Counted from the stretch's first letter, positions 52,341-61,377 are shown. The stretch: 64,000 nt of DNA from Bacteroidetes bacterium UBA2475 (GCA_002342065.1 DDPF01000005.1:122212-186211); one strand, 5' to 3'. Notes: generated by a model not told the origin, from the sequence alone. Made by a program: numbers and translations.

Positions 52341-52408
52341 ATGTAAAATGGAAGAGGTAAAACGGAAAGCGGATTTACATTTTCCATCTTCCTATTTACA
52401 TTTTCCAT
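52341..52408. repeat. Intergenic inverted-repeat element E6 (ATGTAAAATGGAA word family)
   Basis: The left arm ATGTAAAATGGAAGAGG (52341-52357) and the right arm, with TTTACATTTTCCATCTTCC and a second TTTACATTTTCCAT, are inverted, reiterated versions of the same words. It lies in the divergent interval between efp and the 52535 gene. No ORF. Confidence 0.5.
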
Positions 52409-52534
52409 GGGGAGGAAAGGTACTACCAAGTATTGAGATAGCAAAATTTATTGATTGCCTTTGTTTAATAATTATTTAATACAAATTGTATATAAAAAAG
52501 TGCTAAATTTATATGAATTAATAAAACTAAAACT

Positions 52535-52981
52535 ATGAAAAAACTAATAATTATTTTATTTGCAATAACGGCATGTTATGGTAATGTTTCAGCACAAAAA
52601 AAAGGTAAAGGCGAAAAAGAAGTAAATGTTATAACCAGCGATAAAACAGGCTGGCACAAAATAGGCGAGATGGTTGCCAGCTTTAGTAAAGAGCGTGATG
52701 TGATGGTAGTTGTTGGTGCCGATAAATTTGCTGCACTTAAAATAAAAGTAACCGAAGCGGATATTAAAATTTCTGACATTGAAGTGTTTTATGAGAACGG
52801 TACACAGGAAGATATAAATGTTAGATCTGATATTAAGAACGGCGGCGAAACCCGCGTTATTGATCTAAAAGGCGGTGAGCGTCAAATAAAGAAAATTGCT
52901 TTCGTTTATAAAACAGCCGGTGGTTCATCTGAAAAAGCGCATCTTGAAGTTTGGGGATTAAAAACAAATGCTAAAAAATAA
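52535..52981 (+). CDS. DUF2541-like exported protein
   Basis: A 148-aa product with signal peptide MKKLIIILFAITACYGNVSAQ. GWHKIGEMVASFSKERDVMVVVGADKFAALKIKV and IEVFYENGTQEDINV...GGETRVIDLKGGERQIKKIAFVYKT match the pattern of the small beta-rich DUF2541 family (E. coli YaaI relatives). Probably periplasmic. Function unknown. Alone between E6 and a strong terminator. Confidence 0.65.
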   Translation: MKKLIIILFAITACYGNVSAQKKGKGEKEVNVITSDKTGWHKIGEMVASFSKERDVMVVVGADKFAALKIKVTEADIKISDIEVFYENGTQEDINVRSDIKNGGETRVIDLKGGERQIKKIAFVYKTAGGSSEKAHLEVWGLKTNAKK

Positions 52982-53002
52982 TTAGGCATATTATAATTAT
53001 AA

Positions 53003-53033
53003 AAAAAGCCTGGTGTAATGCACCGGGCTTTTT
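53003..53033 (+). terminator. Intrinsic terminator
   Basis: AAAAAGCCTGGTG pairs with CACCGGGCTTTTT (one G-U) around TAATG. Confidence 0.8.
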
Positions 53034-53107
53034 TATTATTTACAACAAAAATGCTTTTTGTAATATTTTTTTCTATCTTTAATCTCGTAACCACATTAAT
53101 ATTTTAT

Positions 53108-54403
53108 ATGAGGTTCTTTTTGTTCTTATATATTGCCTCTCTGTTTTTCGAAATTCTATCAGCACAAAACTTAGTGCCTAACCCGGGTATGGAAACAACT
53201 ACGGGTTGTGGCGGTAATGGCGCACTTTCGCAAGCAACCGGTTGGATGAATCCGCCACCGGGTTTTGTTGTACCAGATCTTTATACTCCCTGTGCTTCCA
53301 GCGGCAATGGCTGTTCTAACTTTAATCCTTTAAATGGTATGGGCGGTTGCTCAAACCCCTGCCAGGGAAATAATTATACGGGTCAGTTAGCGTATTACAC
53401 ATCATGCCCAAACTGTAAAGAATATATTCAGAAGCAACTATCGTCGCCTTTAGTGGCAGGCACAACTTATTTTTTGAGTTTTGTAAATAAACTCGCACCA
53501 TTTTCACGCTACGGCTGTAATAAAATGGCTATGTATGTTTCGGTTGCACAGCCTAACCAGGCATCTAACCAACCCATTTTAGTAACACCACAAATACAAG
53601 GTGGAATGAATGTGGATAAGAACAACTGGACACAAGTAAGCGGAACTTATGTTGCAACCGGCGGAGAAAATTGGGTAACTATTGGTGTGTTTGATAACAA
53701 TACCGGTTTAACCATTTTTGATTTTGGAAGTTCGGCCAGCGCTTGTTTATTGGCTAATGCCGCCGCCTATTATTTAGTAGATAATGTTTGGGTCGCACCC
53801 CTTGGTGCAGGTGCGCCTCCGGCTTGTGGCGCTAATACAAGTTGCCCGATCGTATTACCAATTGAACTTGTATATTTTAATGCCGGTTATGAAGATAAAG
53901 TCGTTAAGCTAAAATGGGCTACTGCAACCGAGGTTAACAGCGATGTTTTTATAGTGGAACGTTCTTACAATGGCGAAAGTTTTGAAGAGATAAAACAAAT
54001 TAGCGCGGCAGGTAACAGCAGCGAGCACAAAGAATATACTGTAACAGATGAATGGCCATTAAGCGGCTTATCGTATTACCGACTTAAACAAAGTGATAAA
54101 GACGGTACCTTTAAATATTCAGATATTAAAGCAATTAGTTCGCAAGACAGGGCAGAGGCTTTATCTGTACAACCTAACCCTGCCGATAATTACATCGATG
54201 TTATTTACGATATTCCACAAGGAGGCAATGTTACACTTAAGGTATATGATATGTTGGAAAACCTTGTATACAGCAACCAGTTAAACGCTGACATCGGTTA
54301 TAATAAGACACACCTGGATGTTAGCGAGTTTAAAAAAGGCGTTTACTTTATTTACCTTAATAACGCCGAAAGAATTCAGCAAATAAAATTTGTGAAGCTT
54401 TAA
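53108..54403 (+). CDS. T9SS cargo with N-terminal jelly-roll-like domain and C-terminal sorting domain
   Basis: A 431-aa product. The start is ATG 53108-53110, which yields signal peptide MRFFLFLYIASLFFEILSAQ; upstream in-frame codons run back through the previous terminator and are not used. Residues 20-255 open with NLVPNPGMETTTGCGGNG and contain YTGQLAYYTSC, YIQKQLSSPLVAGTTYFLSF, TGGENWVTIGVF and AAYYLVDNVWV, parallel to the OmpA protein at 36903-38072. A fibronectin-like linker (VVKLKWATATEVNSDVFIVERS) follows, then the T9SS domain (LSVQPNPADNYIDVIYD, KKGVYFIYLNNAERIQQIKFVKL). Ten or more Cys in the front domain suggest disulfides. Confidence 0.85.
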   Translation: MRFFLFLYIASLFFEILSAQNLVPNPGMETTTGCGGNGALSQATGWMNPPPGFVVPDLYTPCASSGNGCSNFNPLNGMGGCSNPCQGNNYTGQLAYYTSCPNCKEYIQKQLSSPLVAGTTYFLSFVNKLAPFSRYGCNKMAMYVSVAQPNQASNQPILVTPQIQGGMNVDKNNWTQVSGTYVATGGENWVTIGVFDNNTGLTIFDFGSSASACLLANAAAYYLVDNVWVAPLGAGAPPACGANTSCPIVLPIELVYFNAGYEDKVVKLKWATATEVNSDVFIVERSYNGESFEEIKQISAAGNSSEHKEYTVTDEWPLSGLSYYRLKQSDKDGTFKYSDIKAISSQDRAEALSVQPNPADNYIDVIYDIPQGGNVTLKVYDMLENLVYSNQLNADIGYNKTHLDVSEFKKGVYFIYLNNAERIQQIKFVKL

Positions 54404-54450
54404 TGCTCTTATTCTTTTATTGGATTGTAGTTATTGAAAGTTGAATAGAA

Positions 54451-54798
54451 TTACTTCCTTAAAATTTTTTCCATTGTTTTTCCTTTTGCCAATTCATCAA
54501 CCAGCTTATCTAAATAGCGGACCTTTTGCATGAGCTTATCTTCGATATCTTCTACACGATAACCACAAATAACACCGGTTATCAATTTGGCATTTGGATT
54601 AATTTTTGCTTGCTTAAAAAATGTCTCGAAATCAGTTTTTTTATCCAACTGTTCTTGTAAGCTTTTCTTGTTATATTCTGTTAGCCAAAATATAATTTCA
54701 TCCAACTCTGCTTTTGTGCGTCCTTTTTTCTCTACTTTTTTTATGTACAAGGGATACACTGTTGCAAAAGGCATTTTATATACTCTTGAATTATCCAT
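54451..54798 (-). CDS. DUF2200 family protein
   Basis: A 115-aa cytoplasmic protein. RVYKMPFATVYPLYIKKVEKKGRTKAELDEIIFWLTEY and ITGVICGYRVEDIEDKLMQKVRYLDKLVDELAKGK are the conserved blocks of DUF2200, a small all-helical family of unknown function found widely in bacteria. The length matches the family. The next gene upstream on the strand is 41 bp away and may be cotranscribed. Confidence 0.8.
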   Translation of the reverse strand: MDNSRVYKMPFATVYPLYIKKVEKKGRTKAELDEIIFWLTEYNKKSLQEQLDKKTDFETFFKQAKINPNAKLITGVICGYRVEDIEDKLMQKVRYLDKLVDELAKGKTMEKILRK

Positions 54799-54839
54799 GG
54801 TTTCTTTCTCTAACGGTTATTTAAAGATACAAATTGCAT

Positions 54840-55538
54840 TCAACAGATCATTAACAACCGTTTCTGTCCGTTTTTTTCCTTTGGTGCACGGTGAATACAA
54901 GGAAGGACTTTGCTTTCAGGATAATCAACTGCTAAGCGCCATAAGTGACCATGGCCTAAGCTGATAGGACTTGCATTAGGTTTAGGTTGATAATGTAGAT
55001 CAAAAAAATGTTCGCTTAAAAATGATTCAAATTCTTCATCCGATCCATGATATAATTTTTTAAGTTCATCACGTATTTCGGGAACAAGAATTTTTTGTTC
55101 TGCTTGTGAGTTTGGCAATATCTCACTCGACTCGCCATAGTAAGTGCATAAAAAGGTATCGGTTGGTACAGGAGAGCGATCTACGTGAAAGGAATAAACA
55201 TCGGTTGGAAAAAACGGGTAGCTATCATCTCTGTCATAGCACCTGATCAGATTAAGGATCGGAGATGCGCCATGAGCTTTCAATACCTTTAAGTCATTTA
55301 AAAGAATTTCACGGGCAAGTTGTCCTTGTTCACTTAAACGAAGTTTAAGCAGATCTTCTTGATCAAGTACCATTATATTTTCGTTTAGTTCTAACTTTTT
55401 AACGATTTCAGAAAAATCACCTGTGAGTTTACGTTCCCAGCAAAGTGCATTAATTTCCCTATAAAAAGGCGTGGAAACAAGGTCTTGAAAATTCGTTACG
55501 CGGTGAATTTGATTCTCAACAGGAGATAGATCTTTCAT
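54840..55538 (-). CDS. DUF1826-like protein
   Basis: A 232-aa soluble protein. FHVDRSPVPTDTFLCTYYGESSEI and the late GHGHLWRLAVDYPESKVLPCIHRAPKEK resemble DUF1826 proteins (compare FHxDxxxxRLICTYRGPGTEW), with His-x-Asp and a C-terminal His suggesting a metal-binding or 2-oxoglutarate-oxygenase-like double-stranded beta-helix. The assignment is from memory of the pattern and moderate. No further context clue beyond DUF2200 downstream. Confidence 0.5.
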   Translation of the reverse strand: MKDLSPVENQIHRVTNFQDLVSTPFYREINALCWERKLTGDFSEIVKKLELNENIMVLDQEDLLKLRLSEQGQLAREILLNDLKVLKAHGASPILNLIRCYDRDDSYPFFPTDVYSFHVDRSPVPTDTFLCTYYGESSEILPNSQAEQKILVPEIRDELKKLYHGSDEEFESFLSEHFFDLHYQPKPNASPISLGHGHLWRLAVDYPESKVLPCIHRAPKEKNGQKRLLMIC

Positions 55539-55960
55539 AATGGGTTATTAAAGATAAAAATATTTTGCACGGATTGCAACCCGATAGCTATGGTTGCTTA
55601 TTTTAACCTATCGAGCTTTGAGAGGTCAATTGTCGAGCAGCTAACTTTATAAAGATTTTGTTTCAAGTCTGTTTTTAGGGTATTTACTTTATAAGTGAAT
55701 AAATGTCTTGAATATTCTTCTATAGAAATCTAGTTGCTTTGTGGTTTAAAAAATAAATGTACATTTGGGCTAAATACAAACAATATGTTGTAATCATTTG
55801 GTTGTTGCCATATACAAATAGGCAAGTTTTAAAGAGACCAAACAGGCAAATGATACTTGAATCTCGCTAAGTAAATCCTTTTCGAATTTGAATTACATGA
55901 CTGTAGACAAGAAAACAGTATAAAAACGGGATTTATTTATTAACCAGTAAAATTTAAAAA
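55539..55960. other. Intergenic region with distant promoter
   Basis: A stretch of 422 bp without a credible gene. It holds TTTG at 55738-55741 and TACATTTG at 55760-55767 (18 bp apart), a good Bacteroidota promoter, implying a leader of about 190 nt for the 55961 gene. Nothing else convincing was seen. Confidence 0.5.
55738..55767 (+). promoter_or_regulatory. Bacteroidota promoter of the NHL/RCC1 gene
   Basis: TTTG (55738-55741), 18-bp spacer, TACATTTG (55760-55767). Confidence 0.5.
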
Positions 55961-58603
55961 ATGAAAACAGGCAAATTTGCTAAAGGAAGCTTTTTTATTA
56001 AAGGCAAGGTATTTTTATACTTATTATTCTTACAAACATCACTTAATGCTCAAACGGTTTATCCTTTTGCCGGCAGCGGAACCATTGGCTCGGCAAACGG
56101 AGCGGCTAGTGCTGCTAGTTTTAGCCATCCAAGCGGTGTTGCTATAGCCGGTAATGGCGATACATATGTTGCCGACTACTGGAATAATAAAATACGTAAA
56201 ATAACGGCTTCGGGTGTTGTAAGCACTTTTGCAGGTTCCGGTGCTGCTGGTTCAGCAAACGGTGCCGGTGCTGCCGCTAGCTTTAACTACCCACATGGAA
56301 TAGCCGTGGATGCTTTAGGAAATGTTTATGTAGCAGATCGCAACAACCATAAAATACGCAAGATCACTTCTGCGGGAATAGTAACGACTTTGGCTGGTTC
56401 GGGCACATCGGGTACTACTAATGGCACAGGTGCTGCCGCAAGTTTTAATTTACCACTTGGAGTAGCCGTAGATGTTATAGGGAATGTATATGTAACAGAT
56501 GGCGATTTTTATTCGTTGATCCGTAAAGTTACGCCCTCGGGAGTTGTTACAACAATGGCTGGTTCAGGTACACCCGGTTTTGCAAACGGTACCGGTATTG
56601 CCGCAAGTTTTAATAGTCCGCATGGTGTAGCGGTTGATAACGCCGGCAATGTATTTGTAACAGACGATGGTAATAACAGAATACGTAAAATAACCAGTAC
56701 AGGTGTTGTAACAACCTTTGCAGGATCGGGTGCTTTTGGATCTTTAAACGGAACAGGTGCTGCTGCCAGCTTCAGTTATCCGGCAGCTATAACAATTGAT
56801 GGTGCAGGAAATTTATACGTGGCAGATGGCAATAAAAAAATACGTAAAATCACTTCTTCGGGTGTGGTAACAACATTTGCAGGTTCAGGCGGAACCGGCG
56901 CTGCAAACGGACCGGCTTTAACGGCAACCTTTGATTATGTTGCCGGAATATCAATTAATCCTTCGGGCGAGGCCCTTTTTATTGCCGATTACAACTATCA
57001 TATCATTCGTCGCGTAGTGTCTTGTTTTTCTATCCCTCCGGTTACACCGGTAGTAAATGTAACACAACCTACAACTGTAACATCAACAGGAGATATTACT
57101 ATCACTTCTCCGGTTGGTGCGTTTGAGTATAGTATAGACGATATTAATTACCAGGCAAGTACTTCCTTTATTGGGCTTACACCGGGCATTTTTCAAGTAA
57201 CCGCAAGACACACGGCCTCCATAGGTTGCGTATCAACACCTACAACGGTTATATTAAATGCTCCTGTACAGCCGCTAAATACTATTGGAACAATTGCCGG
57301 AGGATCAGGACATTCTCTTTTTATTTGTAACGATGGCTCAATAATGACTTGCGGGTATAACTTTGCCGGACAGCTTGGAAATGGAACAAATGCTTCAAGC
57401 AGCACTCCCTCGGCATTGAGTTCTATCAACAGCATAGCTTCAGTAAAGGCAGGATTCTATCACTCTCTTATCTTAAAAACTGACGGAACAGTTTGGGCAT
57501 GGGGATACAATTCTAATGGTCAGCTTGGAGACGGCACTACTACCAACAATAATAACCCGGCCCAGGTTAATGGTCTTAACGGAATTATAGCGATAGCAGC
57601 AGATTGGTATCATTCTCTGGCATTGAAGAACGATGGTACCGTTTGGGCATGGGGACAAAATATTTATGGGCAATTTGGAAATGGTAATAGCACATCAAGC
57701 AACACTCCATTACAAATAACATCTCTTAATGGTATTATTGCCATTGCGGCGGGTCTGTCTCATTCGCTTTTTTTAAAGAATGATGGTACACTTTGGGCTT
57801 CAGGCAATAATACTTATGGGCAACTAGGAAATGGAACAAATACTGGAGCTAATACCCCGGTGCAAGTAAATGCATTAACCGGTGTAACCCGTATTACTAC
57901 AACAAACGGTCATTGCCTTGCTTTAAAAAATGATGGCACAATTTGGGCCTGGGGACAAAATTCTTCAGGGCAGCTTGGAAATGGAAATAATACAAACAGC
58001 AATGTTCCGTTACAGGTGAATTCACTTACCGGAATTACGGATATTGCATTGGGCGCTCAACATTCTTTGGCATTAAAGAATAATGGTACCGTGTACGCCT
58101 GGGGCCAGGGCTCTTTTGGCATCCTTGGAAATGGAACTTTTGCAGATACGAATGTTCCGGTTCAGGTAAGTTCGCTTACAGGTGTAATAGATATAGCCGG
58201 TGGCGAGAGACATTCTCTTGCACGCAAAACTGATGGAACAGTTTGGGCATGGGGGTATAATTCTAACGGCCAGCTTGGAGATGGAACCAATACAAACCGC
58301 AGCGTTCCTGTTCAGGTAATAAATTTATGCAACGGTATAATAGGCATTGGTGAAAATGTAAAAGAAAATTTTATTTCTGTTTATCCAAATCCATCAAACG
58401 GTATTTTTCAATTAAGACTTGATAATTTAAACTCAGATAAAATCATGTTAGAAGTTTACAATGCGTGTGGAGAGAAAGTTTATTTAACATCTAACATTGC
58501 ATCACAAATGAAGGTCGACCTTTCGGCGCAACCAAAAGGAATTTATTTTATTAAAATGTATGATGGCACAAATGTTTATAATAAAAAAATTATTATTCAT
58601 TAG
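55961..58603 (+). CDS. NHL-repeat plus RCC1-repeat T9SS cargo protein
   Basis: An 880-aa product. The signal peptide ends SLNAQ (about 31). An NHL six-bladed propeller spans about 35-350, with five or more GVAVDxxGNVYVADxxNxxIRKIT repeats. A small linker domain (about 355-430, PVTPVVNVTQP, GAFEYSIDDINY) follows. An RCC1-type seven-bladed propeller (about 435-790) has seven WAWGYNSNGQLGDGT-like repeats. The T9SS sorting domain (FISVYPNPSNGIFQLRL...KGIYFIKMYDG) ends the protein. Two different propellers in one secreted protein suggests multivalent binding; the ligand is unknown. Confidence 0.88.
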   Translation: MKTGKFAKGSFFIKGKVFLYLLFLQTSLNAQTVYPFAGSGTIGSANGAASAASFSHPSGVAIAGNGDTYVADYWNNKIRKITASGVVSTFAGSGAAGSANGAGAAASFNYPHGIAVDALGNVYVADRNNHKIRKITSAGIVTTLAGSGTSGTTNGTGAAASFNLPLGVAVDVIGNVYVTDGDFYSLIRKVTPSGVVTTMAGSGTPGFANGTGIAASFNSPHGVAVDNAGNVFVTDDGNNRIRKITSTGVVTTFAGSGAFGSLNGTGAAASFSYPAAITIDGAGNLYVADGNKKIRKITSSGVVTTFAGSGGTGAANGPALTATFDYVAGISINPSGEALFIADYNYHIIRRVVSCFSIPPVTPVVNVTQPTTVTSTGDITITSPVGAFEYSIDDINYQASTSFIGLTPGIFQVTARHTASIGCVSTPTTVILNAPVQPLNTIGTIAGGSGHSLFICNDGSIMTCGYNFAGQLGNGTNASSSTPSALSSINSIASVKAGFYHSLILKTDGTVWAWGYNSNGQLGDGTTTNNNNPAQVNGLNGIIAIAADWYHSLALKNDGTVWAWGQNIYGQFGNGNSTSSNTPLQITSLNGIIAIAAGLSHSLFLKNDGTLWASGNNTYGQLGNGTNTGANTPVQVNALTGVTRITTTNGHCLALKNDGTIWAWGQNSSGQLGNGNNTNSNVPLQVNSLTGITDIALGAQHSLALKNNGTVYAWGQGSFGILGNGTFADTNVPVQVSSLTGVIDIAGGERHSLARKTDGTVWAWGYNSNGQLGDGTNTNRSVPVQVINLCNGIIGIGENVKENFISVYPNPSNGIFQLRLDNLNSDKIMLEVYNACGEKVYLTSNIASQMKVDLSAQPKGIYFIKMYDGTNVYNKKIIIH

Positions 58604-59301
58604 AAGTAATGTATGATCAGGTTTTTTATAATTAACGTTTTGGAGCTAAAAGAAGTGCGGTTTTGAAACCGAAATGTTTTCTACCGACACAATGTTTATT
58701 AGTTGCCGAAATACTGTACTCTTTTTTGCCTACATAAAAATATGAAACTTTCGCGAAGCGACCAATTGTGGGCAAAAAACTTATACTAATGCTAGCATTT
58801 TTTTTAGGTACTGTTACCACCTAGTAGGTGTGCACACAGCTTAAGCTACTGCCTAAGTGTCCGCATATTTTTGTCACGGTTAATTGTTTTAAAGTCTGGG
58901 ATTATAGGAAGGAAACAGCTCACCGAAAACTTATTTATTGCACTGTCTTTTTAAAATTTTTTTGCGTAGGCTTTTTACACATAGTGCGATACACACAGGT
59001 GGGTTGAAGATTTTGCAAGCTTTTGTGTCGCCAAATAAATTCTTAGCCTTGGTTTTAAAGCGACACAAATGCTTGCAAAATGTGCGGTTGGTAAGCACTG
59101 GTGAACGGGTTTAAGTCTACGGCTGACGTTTGATAAACACAGGTCTATACATACAGATTTTTGTATACATTGGTTTGGTTTAGGTGTTATGAGTTGTAAC
59201 TACGAATTTGCAAGTTGTACTTTTAACATCAAAAAATCCTTCGGCTCGATTACGAGCTGTATCTATGCTTATGATAATAATATAAAATGTTTGGCACTCA
59301 T
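58604..59301. other. Long non-coding stretch rich in palindromes
   Basis: About 700 bp without a convincing gene (a 62-codon minus frame at 58632-58820 has no support). It contains clustered short palindromes: AATGCTAGCATT (58788-58799) followed by a T run, CACCTAGTAGGTG (58818-58830), GTGTGCACAC (58828-58837), AGCTTAAGCT (58838-58847), and a large inverted repeat at 59010-59081. It separates the NHL/RCC1 gene from cassette copy 2 and may be a remnant or non-coding element. Confidence 0.5.
59010..59081. repeat. Large inverted repeat (22-bp arms)
   Basis: ATTTTGCAAGCTTTTGTGTC at 59010-59029 (arm to 59031) matches the reverse complement of 59060-59081 at 21 of 22 positions, with a 28-nt loop. 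Confidence 0.8.
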
Positions 59302-60972
59302 CTATTTTTGAATAATAGCTCTTGTATAATTTGTTTTTTCTTTTTCCAAAACTCTTATAGTATAAATGCCGTTTGGTAAATGTTGAAGATTTAATTTTGT
59401 ATTTCCGTCAGATGTTTTTTCTTGATGAACTATTTCATATAACGTGTTAAATACTTCAATAATCGCTTCAGAAGCGCTTTCGGATTTTATCGTAATTAAA
59501 CCATTTGATGGATTTGGATAAATTGAAATTGAGTTTTCGAAATTGAGATTTTCTAATAATCCAGTTACTAATGAGCTTAGTTTAAGATTATAAACATCTG
59601 TTGTTCCAACTGAGGTCATATTGAATGTATTCGAGGAAAAATCGAAATCAACCGTGCCAGCAAAAGTTCCGGCTACATGAATTGAATTATTGCTAATGTT
59701 TATTGAAGTGGCAACATCCGCACCCACATCTCCAATATTTATAGCTGTAACAAAATTCCCTGAAGCATCAATCTGATTGATATAAATATCAGTGCCTCCA
59801 ATGTTAGTTAAATTGAAAACTCCTGCTCCCGGATCAAAATCAAAAGTTGAATTAAATGAGCCTATGGTAAAAACATTTCCTGAACCATCTGTTGCTATTC
59901 CCTGTCCACCTGAAACACCAACTTGCATTCCTCTTGCCCAAACAAAATTCCCTGCATTATCTAATTTACTTATATAGGACACATTTCCTATTCCAATGCT
60001 ATATGTTCCTGGGCCTGGATCGTAATCACCATTTCCCTGAATAAATCCTGTTGTAAGGACATTGCCAAAAGGGTCCAGATCAATGCCGTATGCGAATTCA
60101 ATTCCAGCTCCTCCCATGCTTTTCGCCCAAACAAAATTTCCTGAGACATCCAACTTTGTCACAAAGGCATCATTCTGTCCGACCGCAGTTATGGTATACG
60201 TTCCTGCTCCTGGATCAAAGTCCGCTGTTTGTTGATAATAGCCAGTTACGTATACATTATTAGTTGCATCTACTTTTATACCGCGACCATAATCTGCAAT
60301 CCCACTGCCTAAAGTTTTTGCCCAAACATAATTACCGGCGGATGTATATTTTGCAACAAATGCATCGTAACCTCCATTAGTTGATAAACTATTTGTAGCA
60401 GCACTAGGGTCGAAGTCAGAGTTACTTCCATTATATGAGCCTATAATGTAAAGATCTCCTGCAACATCTAGTGCTATTCCGCTTCCGTATTCGAAAGCGC
60501 TTGCATTACCAAAATTCTTTGCCCACACATAATCACCTGATGAATTTAATTTCAAAATAAATACATCATTATTTCCTGCGGAACTAAGTATCACACTGGC
60601 GGGACTCGGATCAAAATCTGCTGAACTTGTTAATTGTCCTGTCGTATAAACATTTCCAGATGGATCAACTGCTATCCCATTTGCTCCAACATTTGAACCA
60701 TTTATCCATTTTGCCCAGACAAAATTGCCGGATACATCAAGTTTCTGAATGTAAAAACCTCCTGTGCCGTTAATAGTAAATGTTCCCGGTCCGGGATCAA
60801 AATCTACTACCCCTGTAAAACCACCTGTAGTATAAACATTTCCAAATGCGTCAGTTGTTATACATCCTACATTTTCAGTACCACTTCCACTTATACTTCT
60901 AGCCCATTGTAGAGATTGCGCTTGTATTTGTGCTGCCCAAAACAAGGCTGTTATTAGTAATAGTTTTTTCAT
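59302..60972 (-). CDS. SBBP beta-propeller repeat protein with T9SS sorting domain (cassette copy 2)
   Basis: A 556-aa paralogue of the 4585-6303 protein. The signal peptide is MKKLLLITALFWAAQIQAQ, directly followed by SLQWARSISGSGTENVG (compare SFQWARSMGGTSSEQGN in copy 1). About eight repeats show GNVYTTG, VDFDPGPGTF and GNFVWAK. A T9SS domain ends the protein (ISIYPNPSNGLITIKS, LPNGIYTIRVLEKEKTNYTRAIIQK). It is the last gene of cassette copy 2; a pair of operator-like repeats lies 60-100 bp upstream. The repeats have diverged from copy 1 more than the regulatory genes, suggesting a different ligand. Confidence 0.85.
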   Translation of the reverse strand: MKKLLLITALFWAAQIQAQSLQWARSISGSGTENVGCITTDAFGNVYTTGGFTGVVDFDPGPGTFTINGTGGFYIQKLDVSGNFVWAKWINGSNVGANGIAVDPSGNVYTTGQLTSSADFDPSPASVILSSAGNNDVFILKLNSSGDYVWAKNFGNASAFEYGSGIALDVAGDLYIIGSYNGSNSDFDPSAATNSLSTNGGYDAFVAKYTSAGNYVWAKTLGSGIADYGRGIKVDATNNVYVTGYYQQTADFDPGAGTYTITAVGQNDAFVTKLDVSGNFVWAKSMGGAGIEFAYGIDLDPFGNVLTTGFIQGNGDYDPGPGTYSIGIGNVSYISKLDNAGNFVWARGMQVGVSGGQGIATDGSGNVFTIGSFNSTFDFDPGAGVFNLTNIGGTDIYINQIDASGNFVTAINIGDVGADVATSINISNNSIHVAGTFAGTVDFDFSSNTFNMTSVGTTDVYNLKLSSLVTGLLENLNFENSISIYPNPSNGLITIKSESASEAIIEVFNTLYEIVHQEKTSDGNTKLNLQHLPNGIYTIRVLEKEKTNYTRAIIQK

Positions 60973-61030
60973 TTAATTAAGGGTTTAAATTATGACATCA
61001 AATCTCCATTTTTATTCCTTACTCCACAAT

Positions 61031-61073
61031 CCGTAGCATTAGGTATATTGCATCCGTATGATTAGGTATTTTG
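61031..61073. promoter_or_regulatory. Paired operator-like repeats upstream of SBBP gene, copy 2
   Basis: CCGTAG-CAT-TAGGTAT (61031-61046) and CCGTAT-GAT-TAGGTAT (61054-61069), heptamers 23 bp apart. The preceding ACAAT is shared with copy 1. The second site contains the stop codon of the frameshifted LuxR gene, exactly as in copy 1. Confidence 0.6.
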
Positions 61074-61315
61074 TTTATTGCGCTTATAGGAATAGTGTTT
61101 ATAAAAATAATCGTCAATTAAACCTGCCTTAAAGGCAAATTTTAACAGCCCCACAAGAGATTGGCAATTTGTTTTTCCAAGAATGTTTTTACAATGAGTA
61201 TCTATTGTTCGTATGCTAAGATTTAAAAAAGCAGCGATAGATTGCGAAGTGGGTTCTTCTAAAACAAGCTTCAGTATTTCTATTTCGCGTTTAGTTAGGT
61301 TATTTTTTTAATCAA
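61062..61315 (-). pseudogene. Frameshifted stand-alone LuxR HTH gene (cassette copy 2)
   Basis: Paralogue of 6402-6650. The frame NLTKREIEILKLVLEEPTSQ ... LSIRTIDTHCKNILGKTN ... LLKFAFKAGLIDDYFYK is open for 79 codons to TAA at 61062-61064. The aligned TTG start (61313-61315) is out of frame by one base because of a run of seven A residues (minus strand, 61303-61309); in the HTH frame an upstream TAA blocks translation. Eight A residues would restore a full 84-residue product. Either a true pseudogene, a slippage-controlled gene, or a homopolymer sequencing error. The HTH itself is intact. Confidence 0.75.
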
Positions 61316-61357
61316 TATTTATTTAGTAAAACTAAATAAGCTTTTTAAAATAAATAT

Positions 61358-61377
61358 CAGTAGTCTTAGGTATTTTA
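61358..61377. promoter_or_regulatory. Single operator-like repeat between LuxR and RR, copy 2
   Basis: CAGTAG-TCT-TAGGTAT followed by TTTA, adjoining the stop codon of the response regulator. It corresponds to the 6702-6742 pair of copy 1; no second copy is seen here. Confidence 0.5.

Noticed and set aside
58632..58820. 62-codon minus-strand ORF in the 58.6-59.3 kb gap
   Set aside because: No ribosome-binding or promoter context, no family resemblance I can support, and it lies over palindromic DNA.
59010..59110. Hairpin considered as an integron attC site
   Set aside because: No RYYYAAC/GTTRRRY core pair flanks the hairpin and no integrase or cassette array is near.
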